DNA of 64,000 nucleotides from Pseudomonas kermanshahensis (lineage in GTDB: Bacteria > Pseudomonadota > Gammaproteobacteria > Pseudomonadales > Pseudomonadaceae): positions 275,501 to 339,500 of the forward strand of contig NZ_JABWRY020000002.1 of assembly GCF_014269205.2 (NCBI RefSeq). The letters are read 5' to 3'. The notes beneath the pieces were generated by a model. The model searched no databases. It was not told the origin of the DNA and worked only from the letters and a program-made list of their open reading frames with translations. Positions 19,695 to 28,122 of this stretch are shown here, one piece after another (within the stretch, counting starts at the first letter, position 1; each line of letters opens with the position of its first letter). A program made the translations under genes and the position numbers.

Positions 19695-21359
19695 TTGTCC
19701 ACGCCTGTCGAACCGTTGCGTTTGCTGCTGTTGGCTGATGAGCCGGAATGGGCCGTGCTGTTGCGCGAGTGCGTGCAGGCACTGAGCGGCAGCGCGGTGT
19801 TGTTGACCGCACCTGACTGGGAGTCGGTCGACAGCCTGTTCAGCCACGATCGCCAAGCCGTTATCCTGGCCACCCCGGCCTTGCTGCCAGCCCCCGGCCG
19901 CTGCGAGCTGCCCACGGTCGTGCTGCTCGATCACGAGCCTGAAGTGGCGCCCACCGGGGTCAGCGACTGGCTGGTGCGTGACCACCTCAATGCCGATGCC
20001 TTGCGCCGCTCGTTGCGCCACGTTCGCGAGCGCGGCGTGCTGGTTGCCACCTTGCAACGCCTGGCCGAGCAGGACCCGCTGACCGGTATTGCCAACCGCC
20101 AGGGTTTCCAGGCCTTGCTGACCACGCGCCTGGCAGAGGGGGATGGCCGTGGCCTGGCCCTCGGCCACCTCGACCTGGACAACTTCCGCCACGTCAACGA
20201 CGCGCTTGGCCATCAAAGCGGCGATCGGCTGATCCTGCAGGTGGTGGCACGGCTCAAGCTGCAACTGGAGGCCGGCGACCAGCTGGCCCGGCTGGGCAGT
20301 GACGAATTCGCCCTGCTGATCGATACCCGCCGCGACCCGAACCGCGCCGAGTGGATGGCCGAACGCATCATCGAAGCCTTGGCCGAGCCCTACTGGATCG
20401 ACGGCGAAAGCCTGCTGCTCGGCTGCAGCCTGGGCCTGGCTCACGCCCGGGCGCAGGGCGGCGCCGACCCGCTGATGTGGCATGCGCACATCGCCATGCG
20501 CCAGGCCAAGGGTAGCCAGGGCTGTACCTTTCATGTCTTCAACGAACGCATCAACCGCAACGCCCGCAGCCTCGCCGACCTGGAAAGCGAGCTGCGCCGG
20601 GCCCTGCGCCGTGACGAGCTGGAGCTGCATTACCAGCCACGGCTGAACCTGGCCGATGGGCGCATCGTTGGCCTCGAGGCGCTGGTGCGCTGGCGCCATG
20701 CCGAGCGCGGCCTGTTGCCGCCCAGCGAGTTCGTGCCGCTGGCCGAGCAGAGCGGGCTGATCGTGCCGCTTGGCTACTGGGTGATATCGCGCGCGCTGCG
20801 TGACATGCAGGCGCTGTGCGAGCATGGCCTGCCGCCGCTGCACATGGCGGTGAACCTGAGCTTCAGGCAGTTTCAGGACAGCCAGCTGCTGGCCACCCTG
20901 AGCCGGTTGATCATCGAGCACGGCGTCGATGCACGCTGGCTGGAGTTCGAACTGACCGAGACGGCGGTCATGCGCCGCAACGAACAGGTGCGCCAGACCA
21001 TGGATGCCCTTGGGCGCTTGGGCGTGCGTTTTTCCTTGGATGACTTCGGCACCGGCTTCTCATCGTTCGTGCACTTGAACAGCCTGCCAATCGCCTTGCT
21101 CAAGGTTGACCGCAGCTTTGTCGCCGAGATGGAAATGCGCGAGGAGAACCGCAAGCTGGTGCACGCCATGATCAACCTGGCGCATAACCTCAACCTCGAA
21201 GTGGTTGCCGAGGGAGTGGAAAGCGAAGCGCAGATGGCGTTGTTGCGCGAGTTCGGCTGTGACCAGGTGCAGGGATTTTTGGTCAGCAAGCCGCTGCCGG
21301 TGGCGGAGTTGATGGCGTTTTTGCAGGACTGTGGAACGCCGCATCTGGTTAGCCTGTAA
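19695..21359 (+). CDS. GGDEF/EAL protein, probable c-di-GMP phosphodiesterase (ProE-like)
   Basis: A 554-residue cytoplasmic protein in three parts: a receiver-like N-terminus (about 1-110, RLLLLADEPEWAVLLRECVQ), a GGDEF domain (about 125-285) and an EAL domain (about 300-545). The GGDEF signature reads RLGSDEF near residue 197, so it is altered. The EAL domain keeps the expected metal and catalytic residues: LEAL, AVNLS, ELTE, DDFGTG, LLKVDRSF, AEGVE, DQVQGF. It should therefore hydrolyse c-di-GMP. The N-terminal part lacks the normal DD/D/K pattern of a phosphorylatable receiver. The start is TTG at 19695 behind AAGGAG. Synteny with rep and a MATE pump matches PA5295 (ProE). Confidence 0.9.
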   Translation: MSTPVEPLRLLLLADEPEWAVLLRECVQALSGSAVLLTAPDWESVDSLFSHDRQAVILATPALLPAPGRCELPTVVLLDHEPEVAPTGVSDWLVRDHLNADALRRSLRHVRERGVLVATLQRLAEQDPLTGIANRQGFQALLTTRLAEGDGRGLALGHLDLDNFRHVNDALGHQSGDRLILQVVARLKLQLEAGDQLARLGSDEFALLIDTRRDPNRAEWMAERIIEALAEPYWIDGESLLLGCSLGLAHARAQGGADPLMWHAHIAMRQAKGSQGCTFHVFNERINRNARSLADLESELRRALRRDELELHYQPRLNLADGRIVGLEALVRWRHAERGLLPPSEFVPLAEQSGLIVPLGYWVISRALRDMQALCEHGLPPLHMAVNLSFRQFQDSQLLATLSRLIIEHGVDARWLEFELTETAVMRRNEQVRQTMDALGRLGVRFSLDDFGTGFSSFVHLNSLPIALLKVDRSFVAEMEMREENRKLVHAMINLAHNLNLEVVAEGVESEAQMALLREFGCDQVQGFLVSKPLPVAELMAFLQDCGTPHLVSL

Positions 21360-21390
21360 TGCGGCTAGGGCTGCAAAGCAGCCCCGGCAA

Positions 21391-22779
21391 TCACACAGGC
21401 AGTGCAGACCTGTCAGGCAAACCCGCCTTTCTCAACAGCCGTTTCATCCGCCATTCAAAGCCAAGGGTCAGCGCCACTGCCGCACAGGCCAGCCCCAACG
21501 CCAGCCCCCACCAGATCCCGACCGCGCCGCCTCCCAGGTTGAAGGCGAACAGCCAAGCGCTGGGGGCGCCCACCAGCCAATAGCAGCACAGCCCGATCAG
21601 GAAGGTGGTCTTGGCATCCTTCAGCCCACGGATCGAGCCCATGGCGATGGTCTGCATGCCGTCGAACAGCTCGAACCAGGCCGCGACCATCACCAGTTGC
21701 ACGGCCAGTTGGTAGATGGCCGCGAACGCGGGGTCGTTGCGGTCGATGAACAACCCCACCAGGGCATCCGGCAACAGCCAGAACAGCGCGGCGAAGGCGA
21801 ACATGATCATCCCGCCAAAACCGATCCCCACCCGGCCTGCGCTGCGCGCCGCGAGCAGGTTGCCGCCGCCGTAGTACAAGCCCACGCGCATGGTTACGGC
21901 ATAAGACAGCCCGGTGGGCACCATGAACGCCGTGGAAACGATCTGCAGCGCGATCTGATGCGCCGCCAGCTCCGTGCTGCCGAGCACGCCCATGCACAGT
22001 GCGGCAAAGGCGAACAGGCCGACCTCCACCATGTACGTGCCGCCAATCGGCAGGCCCAGCCGCCACAGCTCGCGCAGGGCCGGCAGGGAAGGGCGTGACA
22101 GGCCCTGGCGCAGCGGGTAGGCGGCATAGGCCGAATGCCAGCGGATGTACAGGGCCAAGGCAATCGCCATGCCCAGCGACACCACGGCTGTGACCAGGCC
22201 GATGCCCATCAGGCCCAGCTTGGGCAGGCCGAACATGCCTTCGATCAACGCAACGTTGAGCAGGTAGTTGAGCACTGTGCCTATCACGCTGATGACCATC
22301 ACCGGCGTCGAGCGGCCAAGCGCGCTGGTGAAGCCACGCAGGGCCATGAAGGTCAGGTAGCTGGGCAGGGCCAGCGGCAGCAGGGTGAGGAATTCGGCGG
22401 CCGAGGCGACGTTCTCCGGCTGTTGGCCAAACATCAGCAACACCGGCTCCAGGTTCCACAGCACCAGCGCTGCGACCAGGGCCAGGCCCCAGGCCAGCCA
22501 CAGGCCGCTTTGTGCCAGGCGTGTGACGCCCTCGATGTCGTTGGCACCCTTGCGGATGGCCACCAGCGTGCCGACCGCGGCGATCACGCCCAGGCAAAAA
22601 ATCGACACGAACGAGTAGCTCGCAGCGCCCAAACCGCCGCCCGCCAAGGCTTGCGGGCTGATGCGGGCCATCATCAGGGTGTCGGTCAGCACCATCAGCA
22701 TGTGCGCCAACTGCGAGGCGATCAGCGGCCCAGCCAGGCGCAGCAAAGCCTTGAGTTCGGTGGTAGGCGCTACATGCAT
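21391..22779 (-). CDS. norM: MATE-family efflux transporter
   Basis: A 462-residue protein with about 12 membrane segments in two MatE halves. N-terminus ELKALLRLAGPLIASQLAHM and DTLMMARISPQALAGGGLG are MATE hallmarks; the second half has IALQIVSTAFMVPTGLSYAV and TMRVG. Members expel cationic drugs and dyes with Na+ or H+ exchange. It is divergent from a LysR gene 155 bp away, which may control it. NorM-like by sequence; substrates unknown. Confidence 0.9.
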   Translation of the reverse strand: MHVAPTTELKALLRLAGPLIASQLAHMLMVLTDTLMMARISPQALAGGGLGAASYSFVSIFCLGVIAAVGTLVAIRKGANDIEGVTRLAQSGLWLAWGLALVAALVLWNLEPVLLMFGQQPENVASAAEFLTLLPLALPSYLTFMALRGFTSALGRSTPVMVISVIGTVLNYLLNVALIEGMFGLPKLGLMGIGLVTAVVSLGMAIALALYIRWHSAYAAYPLRQGLSRPSLPALRELWRLGLPIGGTYMVEVGLFAFAALCMGVLGSTELAAHQIALQIVSTAFMVPTGLSYAVTMRVGLYYGGGNLLAARSAGRVGIGFGGMIMFAFAALFWLLPDALVGLFIDRNDPAFAAIYQLAVQLVMVAAWFELFDGMQTIAMGSIRGLKDAKTTFLIGLCCYWLVGAPSAWLFAFNLGGGAVGIWWGLALGLACAAVALTLGFEWRMKRLLRKAGLPDRSALPV

Positions 22780-22933
22780 GCGTGTGGTCCTTTTCCTGAT
22801 CCCGTGAGCGAAGGGCGATTCTGAGGCTTTGGTCAGCTTTGCACAAAAGGATAAAAACGATCATTGGCATGAGTTTGACTCATGTGTTTATGCTGTCAGC
22901 GATCCGTTCCCCAGCCCGCATGGCAGGTGCCTA

Positions 22934-23887
22934 ATGTCTCGTCAGCTTCCACCGTTGTATGCCTTGCGCGCATTCGAAGCCGCTGCGCGACTGAGCTCCT
23001 TCACCCGTGCCGGCGAAGAGCTTTCGATTACCCAGAGTGCGGTCAGCCGCCATATCCGCACCCTTGAACAACACTTCGCTTGCCGCCTGTTCGTGCGCAG
23101 CGGCCGCAGCTTGCAATTGACCGAAGCGGCCAGGGTGTTGCTGCCCGGCGTGCGCGAAGGCTTCGCCGCGCTGGAGCGGGCTTGCGACACCTTGCGCGGC
23201 GAAGATGACATCTTGCGCATGAAAGCGCCCTCTACCCTGACCATGCGCTGGTTGCTGGCCCGCCTTAGCCGTTTTCGTCACCTGCAGCCCGGTAACGAAG
23301 TGCAGCTGACCAGTGCCTGGATGGACGTCGACCATGTCGACTTCAACCAGGAACCTTTCGATTGCGCCGTGTTGCTCAGCGATGGCGTGTTCCCGGCGCA
23401 TTGGGAAGTGCGCCGGTTGTTTCCCGAACTGCTGATCCCGGTGGGCGCCCCGGACCTGCTCGATGATGGGCCGTGGGACGAGCGTCGGCTGGCCTGCATC
23501 GAACTGCTGCACCCGACCGTGGACAAGCGTGACTGGCGCGAATGGCTGGAACGCATGGGGCTTAGCGACAAGGTGTCGCTCAAGGGCGGCCAGGTGTTCG
23601 ATACCCTGGAGTTGGGCATGATCGCAGCGGCGCGTGGCTATGGGATATCGATGGGGGATTTGCTGATGGTGGCCGAGGATGTGGCGCAGGGGCGTTTGAG
23701 CTTGCCCTGGCCAACGGCGGTGCCCAGCGGCATGGATTACTACCTGGTGTGGCCGCGCACCCGGCCGGGTGGCGAGCGGTTGCGGCGCTTGAGCGAATTC
23801 TTGCACGCGGAGGTGGCTGCGATGGACCTGCCAGATGTGCAGGTCCTGCCGACGCTTGGGCCGCAGCGCGACCCAATGCGACCCTAA
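22934..23887 (+). CDS. LysR-family regulator (GcvA-like)
   Basis: A 317-residue LysR regulator. The winged HTH is at residues 7-66 (LYALRAFEAAARLSSFTRAG, then LSITQSAVSRHIRTLEQHF), followed by a periplasmic-binding-like effector domain. The N-terminus resembles GcvA/AmpR-type LysR proteins. ATG at 22934 is preferred (AGG upstream); the frame extends to 22829 without support. It is divergent from the MATE pump and convergent with hglS, with only three bases between stop codons, so either could be its target. Confidence 0.87.
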   Translation: MSRQLPPLYALRAFEAAARLSSFTRAGEELSITQSAVSRHIRTLEQHFACRLFVRSGRSLQLTEAARVLLPGVREGFAALERACDTLRGEDDILRMKAPSTLTMRWLLARLSRFRHLQPGNEVQLTSAWMDVDHVDFNQEPFDCAVLLSDGVFPAHWEVRRLFPELLIPVGAPDLLDDGPWDERRLACIELLHPTVDKRDWREWLERMGLSDKVSLKGGQVFDTLELGMIAAARGYGISMGDLLMVAEDVAQGRLSLPWPTAVPSGMDYYLVWPRTRPGGERLRRLSEFLHAEVAAMDLPDVQVLPTLGPQRDPMRP

Positions 23888-23890
23888 GCC

Positions 23891-25285
23891 TTACATCGAC
23901 CCCAGGTTCAGCGCCTGTGCACACGCCTGCAACGAGCGGCGCTCGCTCTGCGCATACAACGCCAGCTCATCCTGCACCTTCAACCCCAATGCAGCTTCGA
24001 ACGCCTCACGGTTAGCGTTGCTGCCGTATTCTGCCTGCGCATCATCGCCCAGGTTGGACTGGAAGATCCCCGCTGCACTCACTGGCAGGAAGTCTTCGTA
24101 CACCAGCGCCTCGAAGTGCACATGCCCCGCATCGATCAGCCCTTGCAGGGTGGTCGGGCGGTCGCTGTGATCGCGAGCGGCCAGGCCTTTTTCGGTGGCG
24201 AAGTAACGGAAGTAGGCCAGGCCCTGTTCACGCATCTGCGCCAGGTCGTCGGGGAACTCGGCGAAGGTCTGGCTCAACAGCGTCCTGTAACGCTCGGCAT
24301 TGGCTTCGGCTGGCACACCGCCCAAGGCGGCGCGGGTAGCATCAAGCAGTTTGTCGTACAGCTGGCGACCCTTCGGCGTCAGTGCGGCACCGCGTTGTTC
24401 GATCTCACCGAAACGCGCGGTGTGGCTGCCCTCGCTGCCTTGCTGGCCGCTGAAGGCGACTTTTTCCTGCAGCGCCTTGAAGCTGGTCTGGCGTAGCAGA
24501 ATTGGGTGGCGGCGGGTGGGCGGGCCTTCGACCACGGCCTTTGGTGGAATGCCCTTGGCCGGCATGCCGACCTGGATCGCGTCGATGTCCAGGGTGCGCG
24601 GGGTCAGGTGGTTGATGTGCGGGCCCTTGAAGGCCACCACATCGGCAATCAGACGGTGCTGGTCGTGCAGTTGCTGGTACTGCTCGGCGGTTACCGTGGC
24701 GTCATGGTGCCAGCGGAAGGTGTGCAGCGCTTCCTGCACGAACGCCTCGGCGTCGGCTGCGCTGAGGCCGCCGTCACGCTCGCGCTGGGCAATCAGCTCG
24801 AGTACGCGCGGGGTGAAAATCTTGCGTTTGGCCAGGATGCCCTGTGCCAGTTCGCGCAGTTGCGGGTTGTCGATCAATTCCAGGCGCAGCAGCGAGGTGA
24901 ACACCCGGAACGGGCTGACATGCAGGGACTGCTCGTGCACGGCGCGGAAGGCGGTGGAGTGCACGGGTACGCCTGCAGAGCTGAGGTCGTAGTAGCCGAC
25001 GGGCTCCATGCCCATCACCGCGAACAGTTTGGCGATGGTGGCCAGTTCTTCGGCGGTGCCGACGCGGATGGCGCCGTGGCGTTCCTGGTCCAGGCGCTCG
25101 ATTTCGCCGGTCCAGCGCAGCGCTTCGGCCACCTCTGGTTGCTGGGTCATCACCTGCTGGTTGATTTCGCTCACCAGCTCCAGCAGCGTGCCATACAGCG
25201 GCACTTCCTGTTTGTACATGAGCGACATGGCGGCAGAGAACTGCGCGCGGATGCTGTCTGGGCTGACGAAATCGTGGGCGGGCAT
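23891..25285 (-). CDS. hglS: 2-oxoadipate dioxygenase/decarboxylase (D-2-hydroxyglutarate synthase), DUF1338
   Basis: A 464-residue DUF1338/YdcJ protein. HglS of P. putida converts 2-oxoadipate with O2 to D-2-hydroxyglutarate and CO2 using Fe(II), linking the D-lysine/pipecolate branch to central metabolism. The residues reported for the P. putida enzyme are present at identical numbers when counted from MPAHDFVSPD: His70 and Arg74 (ERHGAIR), His226 (GPHINH) and Glu294 (RFGEIE). This supports the start at 25285, which also has AGGAAG upstream. It lies next to LysR, amaB and amaA, which make its upstream intermediates. Confidence 0.95.
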   Translation of the reverse strand: MPAHDFVSPDSIRAQFSAAMSLMYKQEVPLYGTLLELVSEINQQVMTQQPEVAEALRWTGEIERLDQERHGAIRVGTAEELATIAKLFAVMGMEPVGYYDLSSAGVPVHSTAFRAVHEQSLHVSPFRVFTSLLRLELIDNPQLRELAQGILAKRKIFTPRVLELIAQRERDGGLSAADAEAFVQEALHTFRWHHDATVTAEQYQQLHDQHRLIADVVAFKGPHINHLTPRTLDIDAIQVGMPAKGIPPKAVVEGPPTRRHPILLRQTSFKALQEKVAFSGQQGSEGSHTARFGEIEQRGAALTPKGRQLYDKLLDATRAALGGVPAEANAERYRTLLSQTFAEFPDDLAQMREQGLAYFRYFATEKGLAARDHSDRPTTLQGLIDAGHVHFEALVYEDFLPVSAAGIFQSNLGDDAQAEYGSNANREAFEAALGLKVQDELALYAQSERRSLQACAQALNLGSM

Positions 25286-25390
25286 CGCTAGCTTCCTGGT
25301 TGGGTTCGGACGCTTACATGAAAGCTGGGAATGCACATGGCTCACAAGCGAAAAAAAGTGCGAGTGTCATTCCTTTTTTGATCGACCTTA

Positions 25391-25425
25391 GGGCCCCTTC
25401 GCGGGTTTACCCGCGAAGAGGCCCT
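25391..25425. terminator. REP-derived hairpin, probable terminator
   Basis: GGGCCCCTTCGCGGGTTTAC pairs with CCGCGAAGAGGCCC in a near-perfect stem. It is a compact single REP-like palindrome just after the LysR gene ending at 25431 and may terminate that gene; no T-run follows on that strand. Confidence 0.5.
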
Positions 25426-25430
25426 AGAGC

Positions 25431-26315
25431 CTACAACTGCTCGCGAATCCACTCCACCAACGCCCGCACCTTCGGCACCTCCGCCGCATGCTCGGCATAC
25501 GCCAGGTAATGCGCCCCGGCGCTCTTCATCGCATGATTCCAGGCAATGACCAGGCTGCCTTCATTCAGCTCCTTGGCCACCAGGTACCGCGGCACCAGCG
25601 CCACCCCACAGCCCGCCTGCGCCGCGCTCAAGGCCATATAGAACGTATCGAACCGCGGCCCATGGTAGGCACTCACACTCTGCAGCCCCAGCTCCAGAAA
25701 CCACTCATGCCACGCCTCTGGCCGCGACGTACTCTGCAGCAGCACCAGCTCGGCCAACTCACCGGCATCGGCCAGCGCCCGCCCGGCCAACAGCTCCGGC
25801 GCGCACACTGGCACCACCTCTTCGCGGAACAGCTCCACACAGGTCGCCCCCGGCCAGGTGCCTTGCCCATAGAAGAACACCACATCCGCCGAGCCTTGCA
25901 GCAAAGCGAATGGCTCCATCTCGTTACGGATGTCCAGGTGGATATTGGTGTGGCGCTTGCCAAAGCCTTTGAGGTGGGGGATCAGCCAGCGCACGCCAAA
26001 ACTCGGTTGAGTGGCTACCTTCAAAATCTCGGTCTGCTCGCCATAGGTCAGTACGTAGCGGCTCGACATGTCCACCTGGGTGAGGATCTTGTTGACCTCG
26101 GCCAGGTAAAGGCTGCCCGCTGGCGTCAGTTGCAGGCGGCGGCGAATGCGCAGGAACAGGTGGTGGCGCAGCATGTCTTCGAGTTGCGCCACTTGCTTGC
26201 TCACCGCGCTCTGGGTCAGGTGCAGCTCTTCGGCGGCACGGGTGAAACTTAAATGACGGGCTGCAGCTTCAAAGCACTGCAGGGCGGTCATGGAGGGCAC
26301 CAGGCGTTTGGACAT
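25431..26315 (-). CDS. LysR-family regulator, probable regulator of ama genes
   Basis: A 294-residue LysR protein with HTH at residues 9-66 (TALQCFEAAARHLSFTRAAE, LTQSAVSKQVAQLEDML) and an effector domain (VATQPSFGVRWLIPHLKGFG, NIHLDIRNEMEPF). It is transcribed divergently from amaB, with a 135-bp gap that contains an ATC-N11-GAT palindrome. By position it is the likely activator of pipecolate catabolism; the inducer is unknown, with 2-aminoadipate or pipecolate as candidates. Confidence 0.87.
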   Translation of the reverse strand: MSKRLVPSMTALQCFEAAARHLSFTRAAEELHLTQSAVSKQVAQLEDMLRHHLFLRIRRRLQLTPAGSLYLAEVNKILTQVDMSSRYVLTYGEQTEILKVATQPSFGVRWLIPHLKGFGKRHTNIHLDIRNEMEPFALLQGSADVVFFYGQGTWPGATCVELFREEVVPVCAPELLAGRALADAGELAELVLLQSTSRPEAWHEWFLELGLQSVSAYHGPRFDTFYMALSAAQAGCGVALVPRYLVAKELNEGSLVIAWNHAMKSAGAHYLAYAEHAAEVPKVRALVEWIREQL

Positions 26316-26389
26316 AGCGGTCTCTGCGGCTCAAATCATTACCTGACGGAATGATATGCGGAATAAAGGTCGTTTGTTGCACTGGTGTG

Positions 26390-26406
26390 ATCGGATTAAT
26401 ACTGAT
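26390..26406. promoter_or_regulatory. LysR-type operator candidate (T-N11-A) upstream of amaB
   Basis: ATC GGATTAATACT GAT fits the LysR T-N11-A rule with three-base dyad arms. It lies 45 bp before amaB and inside the divergent LysR-amaB gap. Binding is inferred. Confidence 0.4.
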
Positions 26407-26450
26407 CCACATCATTTTTCCACCCCATCACCGATGTAGGAGATGCACAA

Positions 26451-27941
26451 ATGGTTGCTGGATTGCTCGAGCGCCTTGGCGTTGCCGCCGAGGCTTACAC
26501 CCAGGGCGACTACCCTGTTCACACGCCGATCGACGGCAGCCAGATCGCCTCGGTGAAACTGCTCGGCAAGGCCGAGACCATCGCCCGCATCGATCAGGCG
26601 CAAAGCGCCTTCGACGCCTGGCGCACCGTGCCGGCCCCACGCCGTGGCGAGCTGGTCCGCCTGTTCGGTGAAGTGCTGCGTGAACACAAGGCCGACCTCG
26701 GCGAACTGGTTTCGATCGAAGCCGGCAAGATCACCCAGGAAGGCCTGGGCGAAGTCCAGGAAATGATCGACATCTGCGACTTCGCCGTCGGCCTGTCGCG
26801 TCAGCTGTACGGCCTGACCATCGCCTCCGAGCGCCCTGGCCACCACATGCGTGAAACCTGGCACCCGCTGGGCGTGGTTGGCGTGATCAGCGCCTTCAAC
26901 TTCCCGGTTGCCGTCTGGGCCTGGAACACCGCGCTGGCCCTGGTGGCCGGTAACTCGGTGGTGTGGAAACCGTCGGAAAAGACCCCACTGACCGCCCTGG
27001 CCTGCCAGGCGCTGTTCGAAAAAGCCCTGAAAGCCTTTGGCGATGCACCGGCTGGCCTGGCGCAACTGGTCATCGGGGGCCGTGAAGCGGGCGAAGCGAT
27101 GGTCGATGACCCACGTGTGCCGCTGGTCAGCGCCACGGGCAGCACCCGCATGGGCCGTGAAGTCGGCCCACGTGTTGCCGCACGCTTCGGCCGCAGCATT
27201 CTCGAACTGGGCGGCAACAACGCCATGATCCTGGCCCCGAGCGCGGACCTGGACCTGGCTGTGCGCGGCATCCTGTTCTCCGCCGTGGGTACTGCGGGCC
27301 AGCGCTGCACCACCCTGCGCCGCCTGATCGTGCACCGCTCGATCAAGGACGAAGTGGTTGCCCGCGTCAAAGCCGCCTACGGCAAAGTACGTATCGGTGA
27401 CCCACGCAAAGACAACCTGGTGGGCCCGCTGATCGACAAACTGTCGTTCGACGCCATGCAGGGCGCGCTGGCCAAGGCCCGCGACGAAGGTGGCCAGGTG
27501 TTTGGCGGCGAGCGTCAGCTGGCTGACCAGTACCCGAACGCCTACTACGTGTCCCCAGCCATCGCCGAGATGCCGGCCCAGAGCGACGTGGTTCGCCACG
27601 AGACTTTCGCGCCGATCCTCTACGTGCTGGCCTACGATGATTTCGAAGAGGCCCTGCGCCTGAACAACGAAGTGCCACAAGGCCTGTCCTCGTGCATCTT
27701 CACCACCGACATCCGTGAAGCCGAGCGCTTCCAGAGTGCCTCGGGCAGCGACTGCGGCATCGCCAACGTCAACATCGGCACCAGCGGCGCCGAGATCGGC
27801 GGTGCGTTTGGTGGCGAAAAAGAAACCGGCGGTGGTCGTGAATCCGGTTCGGATGCCTGGAAAGGCTACATGCGTCGTCAGACCAACACCGTCAACTACT
27901 CGCGTGAGCTGCCGCTGGCGCAGGGTATCGTGTTCGACTGA
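26451..27941 (+). CDS. amaB: L-piperidine-6-carboxylate / alpha-aminoadipate semialdehyde dehydrogenase
   Basis: A 496-residue ALDH7-type dehydrogenase. Catalytic Cys286 lies in GTAGQRCTT and Glu252 in LELGGNNAM; cofactor motif VSATGSTRMGREV. It oxidises alpha-aminoadipate semialdehyde, in equilibrium with piperidine-6-carboxylate, to 2-aminoadipate. The ATG at 26451 has TAGGAG nine bases upstream. Pairing with amaA on the same strand and with hglS nearby is the arrangement of P. putida lysine D-branch catabolism. Confidence 0.94.
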   Translation: MVAGLLERLGVAAEAYTQGDYPVHTPIDGSQIASVKLLGKAETIARIDQAQSAFDAWRTVPAPRRGELVRLFGEVLREHKADLGELVSIEAGKITQEGLGEVQEMIDICDFAVGLSRQLYGLTIASERPGHHMRETWHPLGVVGVISAFNFPVAVWAWNTALALVAGNSVVWKPSEKTPLTALACQALFEKALKAFGDAPAGLAQLVIGGREAGEAMVDDPRVPLVSATGSTRMGREVGPRVAARFGRSILELGGNNAMILAPSADLDLAVRGILFSAVGTAGQRCTTLRRLIVHRSIKDEVVARVKAAYGKVRIGDPRKDNLVGPLIDKLSFDAMQGALAKARDEGGQVFGGERQLADQYPNAYYVSPAIAEMPAQSDVVRHETFAPILYVLAYDDFEEALRLNNEVPQGLSSCIFTTDIREAERFQSASGSDCGIANVNIGTSGAEIGGAFGGEKETGGGRESGSDAWKGYMRRQTNTVNYSRELPLAQGIVFD

Positions 27942-27970
27942 TGCTGCATGGCCGGGGGCTTTGCCCCCGG

Positions 27971-28058
27971 TTCGCGGGGCAAGCCCGCTCCCACAGGATC
28001 CCCGCTGCCTTTCAGGCCTGTGTGGTCCCTGTGGGAGCGGGCTTGTCCCGCGAATGGG
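27971..28058. repeat. REP pair between amaB and amaA
   Basis: GTTCGCGGGGCAAGCCCGCT/CCCACAGG and inverse CCTGTGGGAGCGGGCTTGTC/CCGCGAATGG. It separates two genes of one pathway on the same strand, hinting at different mRNA stability for the two. Confidence 0.9.
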
Positions 28059-28122
28059 CCGCAAAGTGGCCCCAACAAAACCAGATGCACCCGCAATAAG
28101 AACAACACTGCTGGAGCCGGCC

